Source of the DNA: Paenibacillus marchantiae
Lineage (GTDB): Bacteria; Bacillota; Bacilli; Paenibacillales; Paenibacillaceae
Direction: 5' to 3'
NCBI RefSeq assembly: GCF_028771845.1
Contig: NZ_CP118270.1
Span: forward strand, 1,798,001 to 1,862,000
DNA length: 64,000 nucleotides
Part shown: in pieces, positions 34,141 to 44,754 of the stretch
How the letters are laid out: every line of letters begins with the position of its first letter
Numbering within the stretch: position 1 is the first letter of the stretch
Made by a program: the position numbers and the translations under genes
The notes under the pieces: generated by a model
Databases searched by the model: none
Told to the model about the DNA's origin: nothing
What the model saw: only the letters and a program-made list of their open reading frames with translations

Positions 34141-37100
34141 ATGCGAAAAAAGGATCACCAGAAGCGCGCCAGGCTCCTGAGACGAATAGGGGTCGTGATA
34201 TTATCGTTCCTTATGGTCTTCGGTATGCTGCCAGTTGTGTTTCAACAAGGCGTCGTTCAGGCCAAGAGTTGCTATGAAATAACGGAAACGGATTCTGATG
34301 ATGTTGAATGGAAGCTCATTAGTACGCCTGAAGAGCTCTATTGCGTAAGAGAAGACTTAAACGGTAATTACAAGCTGAAGAATGATATTTCTGAAGCAGC
34401 CATGAGCACGTTTTTGAACGGAGGATCTTGGAATCCAATTGCTGACATCATAGAAGATGAGCTTATGCCTTTTACAGGCAGGTTCGATGGGAATGGTTAT
34501 TCAATTTCTGGTTTGAGAACAACAGATGATACCCAGAAATCTGTGGGGCTGTTCTCAGTTTTACAAGGTGCTGAGGTTAAAAATCTTATATTAAACGATG
34601 TTTCTATAAAAGGAAATGTGATCGTAGGCGGACTTGCCGGACGGAGCATAGAGTCGCGAATTGAAGGGATCCAAATCAGTGGAAATATACAAGGGAATAT
34701 GAGAGTAGGCGGTATTTCAGGTTTATCGGACGACAGTGAGTATATAAATAACAGCACTAATGTCGAGGTGATCGCCTTAGGTGAGGATGGCGACTCACTC
34801 GGGGGACTTGTTGGAGAAAGTAATAAGAGCACAATCATTGCAAATGCTGCTGAGGGTATAGTGAGTGGTTATGAGGCTATAGGTGGACTGATCGGAGAGT
34901 CGAATGATAATTTCATTCATCAGAGCTACGCTTCAGGACAGGTGACGGGTAACTACCAGGTAGGCGGCTTGATTGGTCAACTTAATTTTGAATTAAGCCA
35001 TACCATTGCAGACAATTATGTGGTTGGTTCAGTGAGATCTAATGCTACAGGGGATAATGATTTTTCTGCTGAAGCCATTGGCGGACTGATTGGTGAAGTG
35101 AATAAAGTACGTGACTCAAGTAACACCTCTCAAATAAATGTACTTAATAATTATGTGGCGGCATCTGTAAACGTTATGTCTGATAATTCATCATCACCTA
35201 TTGATGATCAGACAATAGGGTCAGTCATTGGTAATCTGAATGATCCAGAGAATCAAGTTATCTTTACTAATAACTACTATGATTTAGCCAAGAGTAGTAC
35301 GAACCAGCAGAATGGTTTTAATTATGCAACGGGTCTTACTACCGAACAGATGAAACAAAATTCTAATTTCAATGGATGGGATTTCGATGGAGTTTGGACA
35401 ACTCGTAACAGGATCAATGATGGGTACCCGATCTTGCGTTCATCCAAGCTTATGAATGCACCGACTCCACCACTGCCCGATCCTACAATAGATTATCTAT
35501 ATCCATTTCCTGTTAATGGAACAATTACCCAGTCCACATCTAAAGTTAAAGTGAAGCTTAATGAAGCCGGTAGATTTTATTTTGACAATCAATTGTATGA
35601 TGAGGAAATCGTAGGACAGTCTGACGAAGATACTAAATTACATGCCTTAGCTAACCTATCTTATGTTGATCTAGAAGCCAATGAAGAGAAATCGTTCTTG
35701 TTCACAGGACTGGACGAGAACTCTTCGTATCGAGTGTTCCTGGCGGTAGAAGATAAGAATGGTCAGCTCAAGAACATGGGAGATCGGGGATATTCAACAC
35801 TTGCAAACTCAACTCCTCTTCCACAAAACGTAGTGGCTACACCTGGTGATGGTCAGGTTGCCATTGAATGGACTACAGAGCCAGAATTAGATTATCGCGT
35901 GTATATGTACCAAGGAACAGCAGCACCTGAGGATCCCGATCTGTGGACGGATGTGACGGACAGTTACAGTGATGGACATATCAGTAATCTGACAAATGGG
36001 CAGTCCTATATATTTGCAGTTAGATCGTATACTTCCGATGAAGAAAATTCAGATTATGTTGCATCTAACGTTGTGATCCCGCAAGAGGAAAATAATAATG
36101 GTGGTGGATCTAATCCAGATCCAGACCCGAACTTTCCTGTACCACAGCATGTAGTGGCAACAAAAGGTGAGAAAAAGGTTACGTTAACTTGGGATCCAAT
36201 CATGAACGGATTAGCTTCGGTCTATATGTACGAAGGTTCATCAGCACCAGTAGACCCTTCACAATGGGTACTTGTTACTTCTAATATTATGAATAGTAGT
36301 TGGGAAATTAATGATCTTAGAGAAGGCGAAAAATATATTTTCGCTGTTAGAGCTGTATATGAAGATGGCGTATCCGAATATGGAATCTCTAATTCAGTGA
36401 AGATTAACATAACTCCATCCAATCCAGAAACGCCAGGTAATGGGGGAGGTGGGGGAGTTATTACTCCAACTCCTGTATCGCCAACAACTCCACAAGCTCC
36501 ACAGAAAGAAGTAATCAAAGTGGATGTAGCGAATGGGGATCAAGCTTCAACGATCGCTTCCTTGGAGATTAAACGTACTCGAGGAACAGATGGTACGGTT
36601 AAGGATGAACTTTTTCTTGATCAGAGCAAAACGCAAACCATTATCGACCAGTTGAAACAGACAGGCTCCCGTACAGCGGTTGTCTTGATCCCGGACGCAA
36701 AAGATGAAGTATCACAGTGGGATCTGAAGCTCTCTCCACAATCGTCAGCAATGCTGGCTGAGCAAGGAGTGAATCTGGTTATTTCTAATCCTAATGTAAA
36801 GATTATCATTCCGGCGAGTTCCTTGAACGGACGCACAGATGATATGTATTTCCGTCTTGTACCGGTGAAGAAGGAATCCCAACGTTCAGAGATCCAAACG
36901 AGAGCACAGGCGAATGAGTCGATCATCCAATTCGTAGGCACAACGGATATCCAGATCATTGGACGTCCAATGATGATCGAAACGAATCTACAGAGCAGAC
37001 CTGTTACGCTCATATTGCCTTTAGATGCTAATCAGGTTGCAAGTGTGAAGTCTGAGGAGCTAGGTGTATATATTGAGCATAGTGATGGAACGAAGGAGCT

Positions 37101-37776
37101 TGTACACGGCAAACGGGTTACCCTAAACGGTGATCATCAGCAAGGCGTCGAGATTGAAGTCAACAAATTCAGTACATTCTCCGTTGTTAAGGTCAAAGAC
37201 TGGACAGACAACACATTGAAAGCACACCCTTATATTCAGGGGTACACGGATGGCAGTTTCCGGCCAGAGCGTAATGTAACTCGTGCGGAAATGGCAACAT
37301 TAATCACGCGTATTCTGGGAACATCGACTCTTGAGGGAAGTCATGAATTTACAGATGTTACATCCAGTCACTGGGCAGATGCGGCTATCTCAGCAGCAGC
37401 TCAATCCGGTTATGTTCAAGGCTACACAGATGGCAGCTTCAAGCCGGATCAAGCGATTACTCGCGCGGAAATAGCTGTCCTGTTACAGCCGTTATTAACA
37501 TCTGATCAGATGACTACTGCTCCGACAGCATTTACCGATGTAAACGAGCATTGGGCGCAACAAGCAGTAGAACAATTAAGTTCGGCGGGTGTAGTTACCG
37601 GATACAAGGATGGCACGTTCCGTCCAAGCCAGCCGATCACCCGCGCTGAAGCTGTTACAATGCTGAATAAGCTGATCGGTTTTCAAGCTGAAACGAATGC
37701 GGTAGGACAGTGGTCGGATGTACCCGCCACACATTGGGCTTATGAAGCGATTGAGGCAGCTTCTATCCGCAAGTAA
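34141..37776 (+). CDS. S-layer-homology surface protein with GLUG repeats
   Basis: Secreted cell-wall protein of 1211 residues. A signal peptide covers about 1-42 (RRIGVVILSFLMVFGMLPVVF then QAKS). About 130-400 is a beta-helix-like region with repeated V-G-G-L-x-G/I-G-G-L-I-G-E units typical of GLUG repeats. Two fibronectin-type-III-like domains follow (VVATPGDGQVAIEWT and VVATKGEKKVTLTWD), then a Gly/Pro/Thr hinge and a domain of about 250 residues. Three SLH domains (about 1031, 1091 and 1150) anchor it to pyruvylated wall polymer. The first two thirds are noticeably AT-rich compared with the SLH part. GAAGGGAAGATTCGAAC precedes the ATG. Adhesin or exo-matrix function is inferred. Confidence 0.88.
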   Translation: MRKKDHQKRARLLRRIGVVILSFLMVFGMLPVVFQQGVVQAKSCYEITETDSDDVEWKLISTPEELYCVREDLNGNYKLKNDISEAAMSTFLNGGSWNPIADIIEDELMPFTGRFDGNGYSISGLRTTDDTQKSVGLFSVLQGAEVKNLILNDVSIKGNVIVGGLAGRSIESRIEGIQISGNIQGNMRVGGISGLSDDSEYINNSTNVEVIALGEDGDSLGGLVGESNKSTIIANAAEGIVSGYEAIGGLIGESNDNFIHQSYASGQVTGNYQVGGLIGQLNFELSHTIADNYVVGSVRSNATGDNDFSAEAIGGLIGEVNKVRDSSNTSQINVLNNYVAASVNVMSDNSSSPIDDQTIGSVIGNLNDPENQVIFTNNYYDLAKSSTNQQNGFNYATGLTTEQMKQNSNFNGWDFDGVWTTRNRINDGYPILRSSKLMNAPTPPLPDPTIDYLYPFPVNGTITQSTSKVKVKLNEAGRFYFDNQLYDEEIVGQSDEDTKLHALANLSYVDLEANEEKSFLFTGLDENSSYRVFLAVEDKNGQLKNMGDRGYSTLANSTPLPQNVVATPGDGQVAIEWTTEPELDYRVYMYQGTAAPEDPDLWTDVTDSYSDGHISNLTNGQSYIFAVRSYTSDEENSDYVASNVVIPQEENNNGGGSNPDPDPNFPVPQHVVATKGEKKVTLTWDPIMNGLASVYMYEGSSAPVDPSQWVLVTSNIMNSSWEINDLREGEKYIFAVRAVYEDGVSEYGISNSVKINITPSNPETPGNGGGGGVITPTPVSPTTPQAPQKEVIKVDVANGDQASTIASLEIKRTRGTDGTVKDELFLDQSKTQTIIDQLKQTGSRTAVVLIPDAKDEVSQWDLKLSPQSSAMLAEQGVNLVISNPNVKIIIPASSLNGRTDDMYFRLVPVKKESQRSEIQTRAQANESIIQFVGTTDIQIIGRPMMIETNLQSRPVTLILPLDANQVASVKSEELGVYIEHSDGTKELVHGKRVTLNGDHQQGVEIEVNKFSTFSVVKVKDWTDNTLKAHPYIQGYTDGSFRPERNVTRAEMATLITRILGTSTLEGSHEFTDVTSSHWADAAISAAAQSGYVQGYTDGSFKPDQAITRAEIAVLLQPLLTSDQMTTAPTAFTDVNEHWAQQAVEQLSSAGVVTGYKDGTFRPSQPITRAEAVTMLNKLIGFQAETNAVGQWSDVPATHWAYEAIEAASIRK

Positions 37777-37794
37777 ATAGTTGTATTCAAACTC

Positions 37795-37838
37795 AAAGAG
37801 ATATCTTTCAGTCATTTGGCTGGAGATATCTCTTTTTT
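37795..37838. terminator. Terminator after the SLH protein gene
   Basis: AAAGAGATATC (37795-37805) pairs with GATATCTCTTT (37825-37835), then T residues; a second CAG/CTG pairing lies inside. It faces a convergent gene. Confidence 0.9.
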
Positions 37839-37911
37839 TACATCAAATTATTGTACCATGGATTCAATGCGCTCCAGAGTACTCCCCGATGCTATGCTTA
37901 GCCCGAGAATC

Positions 37912-39237
37912 CTAATAAGGCGGCCATAAGAGCTTGCGCGCAGTTTCGTAACGTTCCGCCACAGCTGGCCAGTACACAACCTTCCACCAATCCTCGATAT
38001 ATTTTTTGCGTTCATTCTGGTGTTTCAGATAGTAGGCGTGTTCCCATACATCAAGTGGCAGGAGAGGCACGATGTCGGACTGGGACAGGTTCTGATGTTT
38101 CTCCGCCTGTAAAATCTCCAATCTGTGCGCCCGCGGGCTCCAGACCAGCATGGACCAGCCACTGCCTTCCACTTTGTTGGCCGCTTCAGTGAATTGATTC
38201 TTGAACGCTTCATAGCTGCCAAAATCCCGCTTGATCTGCTCTGCGAGCATACCGGAAGGCTTACCTCCACCTTTAGGGTTCATAATTGTCCAGAAGATCG
38301 TATGCAGGTAATGGCCTGCACCATTAAATGCGAGTTCGCGTTCCCAATGTTTAACGAGTTCAAAATTATTCTTTTTCCGCGATTCTGCCAGCTTTTTCTC
38401 CGCGGTGTTCAGTCCGTCTACGTAGGATTGATGGTGTTTGTCATGGTGTATACGCATCGTCATCTCGTCGATATGTGGTTCCAGCGCATTGTAGGCATAG
38501 GGTAGGGGTGGCAGTGTGTGTCCGCCAATAGGTACAGGTTTCTCTTTGACTGGCGCTGCTGAAGAGCTGGTTGTACCCTCGGCATTTGTATTGGGAGTCT
38601 TTACAGCAGTCGCTGAAGATTGTGCCTGTACCGCTGGAGTGGAGTTATTGATTTTTCCCGCAGCATTGGACGATTCTTCTACAGCTTCACGATAGGCTTG
38701 TTCAGATACGGGCGTTGAAGCAACTTGTACGTTGGGATCAGCCGGTTGTTCCGAGGTTTGAAGAATATGGTCCAGTGAAAAAGATGGATCAGACACCAAA
38801 TCTCGCAAAGCTCCAGATTGTTTCAGCGTTTCAAGTACCCCCAGGAAATACTCCGATTCACGTATGAAATGCAGAATAACCACTTTGGCAATCGGCACCT
38901 GCTGAACAGCAGTACTTTGCTCCAGCAGGACGTACAGCTGTCTAATGAACTCACGCGATTGTGTGCAGGCCGCAGCCACGAGCTGTTCAATACAGCGGAT
39001 GATGTAGGGAGCAGGCGGTTGGGTTCCCGGCAGTATTTGCTTCAACAGCTGATTCGCGATTCGTTCGCTATTCTCAAAAATCGCTTCCCATTCCGCAAGC
39101 CATTTGACATATGAGGGTTCAAGATCAGGAACCAAGGCACGAATGACAATCGTATGTTCCTTCTCTTGCTCTTTCCAGAAACGGACTTCTTCGAGTACCC
39201 GCAGAGGCAGCAGATGCCCATATCCATACCAATTCAT
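37912..39237 (-). CDS. DUF2935 domain fused to superoxide dismutase
   Basis: About 441 residues in three parts. About 1-150 is a helical DUF2935-type domain (LLPLRVLEEVRFWKEQEKEH, TQSREFIRQLY, HFIRESEYFL). About 150-240 is a low-complexity Ser/Thr/Ala linker. The rest is a Mn/Fe superoxide dismutase with ligands in LEPHIDEMTMRIHHDKHH, GHYLHTIFW and [16 protein letters not shown]. The tail lacks any signal peptide, so it is cytoplasmic. An in-frame TTG at 39258 precedes the ribosome site ACGGAGG; ATG 39237 is the start. Bacillus SodF is similar in having an N-terminal extension. The DUF2935 part has a ferritin-like pattern of Glu and His and may bind metal, which is inference. Confidence 0.85.
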   Translation of the reverse strand: MNWYGYGHLLPLRVLEEVRFWKEQEKEHTIVIRALVPDLEPSYVKWLAEWEAIFENSERIANQLLKQILPGTQPPAPYIIRCIEQLVAAACTQSREFIRQLYVLLEQSTAVQQVPIAKVVILHFIRESEYFLGVLETLKQSGALRDLVSDPSFSLDHILQTSEQPADPNVQVASTPVSEQAYREAVEESSNAAGKINNSTPAVQAQSSATAVKTPNTNAEGTTSSSAAPVKEKPVPIGGHTLPPLPYAYNALEPHIDEMTMRIHHDKHHQSYVDGLNTAEKKLAESRKKNNFELVKHWERELAFNGAGHYLHTIFWTIMNPKGGGKPSGMLAEQIKRDFGSYEAFKNQFTEAANKVEGSGWSMLVWSPRAHRLEILQAEKHQNLSQSDIVPLLPLDVWEHAYYLKHQNERKKYIEDWWKVVYWPAVAERYETARKLLWPPY

Positions 39238-39398
39238 AATCGGTAAACCTCCGTTCAAATGAATTTGAGTTCAGATCCAGCATTAGATATAAAAAAATGC
39301 GATCGCCCGATTCGCTCAATTTGTGATATACAAGCTAGAGCTGTCTTTAATTACGTCCCAAAAGTATATTCTCCAGACATGTTGTCCTATGTATACAC

Positions 39399-39424
39399 AA
39401 AAAAAAGAGCCCCTAGGGGCTCTT
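39399..39424 (-). terminator. Palindromic terminator of the membrane hydrolase gene
   Basis: AAGAGCCCCTAGGGGCTCTT (39405-39424) is a 20-base perfect palindrome. The A run at 39399-39406 gives the U run on the minus strand. Confidence 0.88.
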
Positions 39425-39438
39425 GAATTACCGGATTT

Positions 39439-40467
39439 TCACGATTCTCCGTTATTCGTATTTTCCACATCATCGCTGCTCGTCTTGGTCACATGACTCA
39501 GGAATGTGGAGACACGGCGCAGATATTCCTTCGGATGCTCCCGGAAGATCAGCTCATGATGCGCACCGTCCACAATCCATTCATCGGAATTCGGATTGGT
39601 TTGGTTGCCGGCAAGCAGCTCCGCAATCGGGTAAGGAGCTTTCTCATCCTCGGTACCATGGATGAAGAAAATCGGGAAAGGATAATCTTCTTTTTTCACT
39701 TCTTGATATGGAATTTGCTGCAATCCGGTCCCGTTCAGAATCGGGAACAGCAGGTTCATAATCTCCAGCGTAGGCTGCCGCGGAAGATCAATCTGATTAT
39801 GGATGTTGTGATACAGCGTATCCGGCTCAAGCAGGAACGTGCTGTCCAGAATCATAGCATCCACATCTTTGGTAATCAGCCCAGTCTGCAGGGCTGTACC
39901 TGCACCCATGGAGAAACCCCATACGACAAGCTCCTGAGCTCCGCGCTGCTTCGCAAACTGGATAGCACCAAGCAGCTGCTGGGACTCGGCTTTGCCGCCT
40001 GTGGCAACAGCTTTGTTCACCTGTGAAGCGAAACCGTAATCGAACATCACCACATTGAAGCCAAGTTGGTGAGCATAATGGGCCAGATCATACATTGGTA
40101 CCCAGGTCTCTTCACGATTCGCACCATATCCATGGCTGAATATGATGGTTTTGTTTGCATTATCATCAGCCGGAATATACCAACCCTGCATCGTTCGACT
40201 GCCGTCTGCTGCCGGGAACGTGATGTCTTGATACTTCATGTTCTTCGCCTGCATGGGATTGGAGAATACAGGCGCTACAGTTGGATTGGATAATACCCAA
40301 GCAATATAACCGTGTAGTGCAATGAAACAAAAGAGCAGAAAAAATACAACGGAGAGCAACAACGCCACGACAATATGTTTGAACCGGATCAGCCTCGGTG
40401 ATAACGAAGAAGGCAGATCTGACACTTTCGTTTGCAGCGGGGCTTCGCTCTGGGATGTCGGATACAT
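39439..40467 (-). CDS. Membrane-anchored alpha/beta hydrolase
   Basis: About 342 residues. An N-terminal transmembrane helix (about 30-52, HIVVALLLSVVFFLLFCFIAL) is followed by an alpha/beta hydrolase domain. The oxyanion segment is IIFSHGYGANREETW, the nucleophile elbow GFSMGAG, then IHGTEDEKAP with the catalytic Asp and GAHHELIF with the His. This fits the BEM46/YqkD-like family of extracytoplasmic serine hydrolases, with the domain outside the membrane. AAAGGAGGGGCAATC supports ATG 40467 over the longer ATG at 40491. Substrate unknown. Confidence 0.87.
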   Translation of the reverse strand: MYPTSQSEAPLQTKVSDLPSSLSPRLIRFKHIVVALLLSVVFFLLFCFIALHGYIAWVLSNPTVAPVFSNPMQAKNMKYQDITFPAADGSRTMQGWYIPADDNANKTIIFSHGYGANREETWVPMYDLAHYAHQLGFNVVMFDYGFASQVNKAVATGGKAESQQLLGAIQFAKQRGAQELVVWGFSMGAGTALQTGLITKDVDAMILDSTFLLEPDTLYHNIHNQIDLPRQPTLEIMNLLFPILNGTGLQQIPYQEVKKEDYPFPIFFIHGTEDEKAPYPIAELLAGNQTNPNSDEWIVDGAHHELIFREHPKEYLRRVSTFLSHVTKTSSDDVENTNNGES

Positions 40468-40748
40468 GATTGCCCCTCCTTTAAAAATCAAATGAAGATA
40501 ACAACGAGACGAACAGAGCGGATAAATGATTTTTCTGACTACATATGAAGCAAAATCTTAATTTAATATATCTTTATCGTATGTTCCAATATAGTCAAAG
40601 TCAATTGATTGAGGCCATTTGTTACGCAATTGTTATATAGTTTTGAAGATATATGGGTAACATTTCCTTAGGGTGCAAATTGCAGGGGATTCTAATTTAT
40701 AAAAAGAAAATATTTACAAATATCCCTATTCCAAATGGCGCTTTTTGG

Positions 40749-40777
40749 TTTACAGATGAGACCGTTTCTCATATAAT
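40749..40777 (+). promoter_or_regulatory. Promoter of the IclR-family gene
   Basis: TTTACA (40749-40754) and TATAAT (40772-40777), 17 bases apart. The dyad ATGAGA-N5-TCTCAT (40756-40772) fills the spacer. Confidence 0.7.
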
Positions 40778-40789
40778 TTATGTAACCAA

Positions 40790-40806
40790 GTTTCATGTGA
40801 TGAAAC
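40790..40806. promoter_or_regulatory. Inverted repeat operator candidate of the IclR gene
   Basis: GTTTCAT-GTG-ATGAAAC (40790-40806) is a perfect 7+3+7 inverted repeat just downstream of the -10 box, placed for autorepression. It can be written GTTTCA-N5-TGAAAC, the same motif found upstream of acnA at 56665-56681. Confidence 0.6.
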
Positions 40807-40825
40807 ATGAGGAGGGCAACTTGCC

Positions 40826-41569
40826 ATGGAAGACCGAAAGTTAACCGTCCGGGCTGTAGAACGGGCGCTGGATATATTATTGTGTTTTACAACCCGCAGT
40901 GATCTGGGGCTCACGGAAATTGCGAGCCAGATCGGTCTGCACAAAAGTACAGTCCATCGTCTGATGGCTACTTTGGAGGACAAGGGGTTTGTGATCCGGG
41001 ATGCAGCAACCGAGAAGTATCGACTCGGCATACGTATCTGGGAACTGTCTGCCCATATGTCTCGCAGCGATGATCCTGCCATTTTGCTCCTTCCTGCGAT
41101 GGAGCGGCTGAGAGATCGACTGGGCGAAACCGTGAGTTTATATCTGCGTGATGGCAGTGAGCGGATTCGAATTCAAGCCGTGCAGAGTGATCAGGCGATT
41201 CGTCGTGTAGCTCCGGTGGGCGTCAGACTTCCGTTATCCGTGGGAGCATCCAGCAAAGTGCTGATGGCTTTTGCCACCGAAGAGGACCGCGAAGATCTGA
41301 TGAATGGACCTGAATGGCCGGTATTTATCGATCCCAAAGTATATTTGGCACAGATGAAAGACATTCTGGAATACGGCTACGCAACAAGTTATGAGGAGCG
41401 TGAACCGGGAGCAGCGGCTGTATCTGTACCCATCATGGATCGGAAAGGCAACATCGCTGCTGCTCTGTCGGTATCCGGGCCTGTTAGTCGCCTTTCGCAG
41501 GAGACGTTGCATGAATATGCACCTGTACTGAAGGAAGCTGCTACACAGATGGGACTTATGTTATCCTGA
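40826..41569 (+). CDS. IclR-family transcriptional regulator
   Basis: 247-residue regulator. The N-terminal winged helix is VRAVERALDILLCFTTRSDLGLTEIASQIGLHKSTVHRLMATLEDKGFV (typical IclR), followed by the effector domain with ETVSLYLRDGSERI, LPLSVGASSKVLMAF and GYATSYEEREPGAAAVSVPI. IclR proteins bind small carbon metabolites and control catabolic operons. GAGGAGGGCAAC precedes the ATG. It is monocistronic, between a divergent hydrolase and thiC. Its own promoter carries the GTTTCA-N5-TGAAAC repeat; the regulon is not known. Confidence 0.92.
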   Translation: MEDRKLTVRAVERALDILLCFTTRSDLGLTEIASQIGLHKSTVHRLMATLEDKGFVIRDAATEKYRLGIRIWELSAHMSRSDDPAILLLPAMERLRDRLGETVSLYLRDGSERIRIQAVQSDQAIRRVAPVGVRLPLSVGASSKVLMAFATEEDREDLMNGPEWPVFIDPKVYLAQMKDILEYGYATSYEEREPGAAAVSVPIMDRKGNIAAALSVSGPVSRLSQETLHEYAPVLKEAATQMGLMLS

Positions 41570-41689
41570 TTTTATGTTCTGGAATATAAAGGTTGTTTTT
41601 ATGATTCGGTTGCGCTACTCTGTAATGGACGGCCCAACAGGGTCAGCAATTGAATATGAATTTGCGGCTTAAATGCTGCAACTTGTTAA

Positions 41690-41790
41690 CGTTACTGGGG
41701 GAGTCCGAATTGTCCGGACTGAGACGGAATCGCATGAGATTCTGGACCCTTTGCACCTGATCTGGATCATACCAGCGTAGGGAAGTAATC
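41690..41790 (+). promoter_or_regulatory. TPP riboswitch (THI element)
   Basis: The conserved TPP-aptamer blocks are present in order: GGACTGAGA (about 41716-41724), ACCCTTTG then CACCTGATCTGGAT (about 41747-41766), ACCAGCGTAGGGAAG (about 41771-41785). TTACT (41692-41696) can pair with AGTAA (41784-41788) to close P1, and a P3-like hairpin (GAATC/GATTC) lies between. Expected to repress thiC when thiamin pyrophosphate is plentiful. Confidence 0.93.
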
Positions 41791-41879
41791 GGCGATACGA
41801 CCACGAACACCGTATAATGTGACCTATGGATGGACTCCGTTATGGAGTCTCTATAAGGTATGTTATTGGTGATGGACAT

Positions 41880-41910
41880 AAGCCGGTTCCCTTGGGAACC
41901 GGCTTTTTTT
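41880..41910 (+). terminator. Riboswitch-linked terminator
   Basis: AAGCCGGTTCCC (41880-41891) pairs with GGGAACCGGCTT (41894-41905), followed by T residues, 90 bases after the aptamer and about 230 before thiC. Likely the switching hairpin of the TPP element. Confidence 0.88.
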
Positions 41911-42093
41911 ATACAGTAAACAGGCGGAAGCTGGTGTCAGATCTGCTTTTGGATAAAGGGCTGGGTGCCATTGGCGAGCATTGGGTGTAAACCTTTTGCT
42001 TCGACTGTCTGTATTAATTGAAGTGTATGTCCCTATTTTGTGTGGTATGGTCGCTCTTACTTTTTCTATGTTGTGGATGATTTGGACCCGTGA

Positions 42094-43947
<1,854 letters not shown>

Positions 43948-43969
43948 TGGTTTTTTATTCTTGAATATT

Positions 43970-44028
43970 AATATAATAGACAATTCTCTTTTGCATATTT
44001 GGAAGAGAATTGTCTATTATATTTTTTT
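43970..44028 (+). terminator. Long terminator after thiC
   Basis: A 21-base-pair perfect stem (43970-43990 with 44003-44023) followed by T residues. The IS3 remnant begins about 12 bases beyond it. Confidence 0.9.
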
Positions 44029-44039
44029 GTTAACTTACT

Positions 44040-44510
44040 AAATAATGTACGTGTTTAAACAGCCCATTGAAATTTTGGCTTATCATGTATCGGAGCGAAC
44101 GACCGTGGATTTGGCGACAAACACGTTGCTTCACCTACAGATAATCGTAGATTTAAGAAGAGCAGGGCTCCTTCATTCATTCGGATCAAGTAACCCACTA
44201 CACTCATCCGGATTTTCAGAAGAAAATGAAACGTATGGGTATTGGTCAATCTATGTCCAGACGGGGAAACTGCTGAGACAATGCACGCAGGAGTTGTTCT
44301 TTGGATCAATTAAAGGATGAGATCTCGTTAAAGGGCTGTCCCAAGCTGGATAAAGTCAAACATGAAGTTAGCTGGCCTATATGATCTATTACAACACTAT
44401 AGATACCAGTCGAATATGAGAAGAATGACCCCTGTACAATACAGAGATCATTTTCTTGAAGCAGTATAGTTTTTTTATAAATGTCTTTGACATAGGGTAC
44501 AGTTTACTAT
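44040..44510 (+). mobile_element. IS3-family insertion sequence remnant (right end)
   Basis: Carries the broken OrfB above and, just after its stop, TGTCTTTGACATAGGGTACA (44482-44501), which resembles an IS3-type right terminal repeat. The left part is missing and the fragment abuts the thiC terminator. No intact transposase or target duplication is visible, so it is immobile. Confidence 0.75.
44045..44469 (+). pseudogene. Decayed IS3-family transposase (OrfB) fragment
   Basis: The C-terminal half of an IS3/IS150-type integrase can be followed across three frames. Frame one gives YVFKQPIEILAYHVSERTT then LATNTLLHLQ and GLLHS; a second frame gives THYTHPDFQKKMKRMGIGQS, MSRRGNC, a stop, then DNA; a third frame gives LKDEISLKGCPKL and finally HYRYQSNMRRMTPVQYRDHF ending at the stop 44467-44469. 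These match the order DDE-domain, SMSRRGNCWDNA, FFGHFKDE and YQWNLKKMTPVQYR of complete elements. At least one stop codon and two or three frameshifts disrupt it. The 5' half of the gene and all of OrfA are gone. Confidence 0.85.
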
Positions 44511-44521
44511 TGAAGCCCCTT

Positions 44522-44665
44522 TTAGTTTTTGTTGTTCCAAATAAAAAATAATAATCCCGCAATTACAAACAGCAATGCATCACTAAATTTAGGATTTCCT
44601 CCATAGAGAAGTGCGGAGCAAGCAAAACCTAATATAAATAATAGAAAAACATAAAGCAATCGCAT
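44522..44665 (-). CDS. Small membrane protein (47 residues), unknown function
   Basis: A short frame on the minus strand: MRLLYVFLLFILGFACSALL, then YGGNPKFSDALLFVIAGLLF and a short FIWNNKN tail. It forms two hydrophobic helices separated by a G-G-N-P turn. AGGGAAGTGAG lies 6 bases upstream of the ATG. It sits 90 bases downstream of the secreted-protein gene on the same strand, and the pair may form an operon inside an AT-rich island. Length, good ribosome site and two-helix profile support a real gene; no family recognised. Confidence 0.6.
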   Translation of the reverse strand: MRLLYVFLLFILGFACSALLYGGNPKFSDALLFVIAGLLFFIWNNKN

Positions 44666-44754
44666 ACATTACTCACTTCCCTGTTACTATAATTACTAAA
44701 ATAATAAAATCGGAATAAAATTAGCTTTTCTTATATTCTGACTCGAATTTTATC

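Noticed and set aside
40653..40844. 63-residue plus-strand frame before iclR
   Set aside because: It runs through the promoter and operator and lacks a ribosome site.
44055..44309. Minus-strand frame over the IS3 remnant
   Set aside because: The plus strand carries clear transposase blocks; the minus product resembles nothing.
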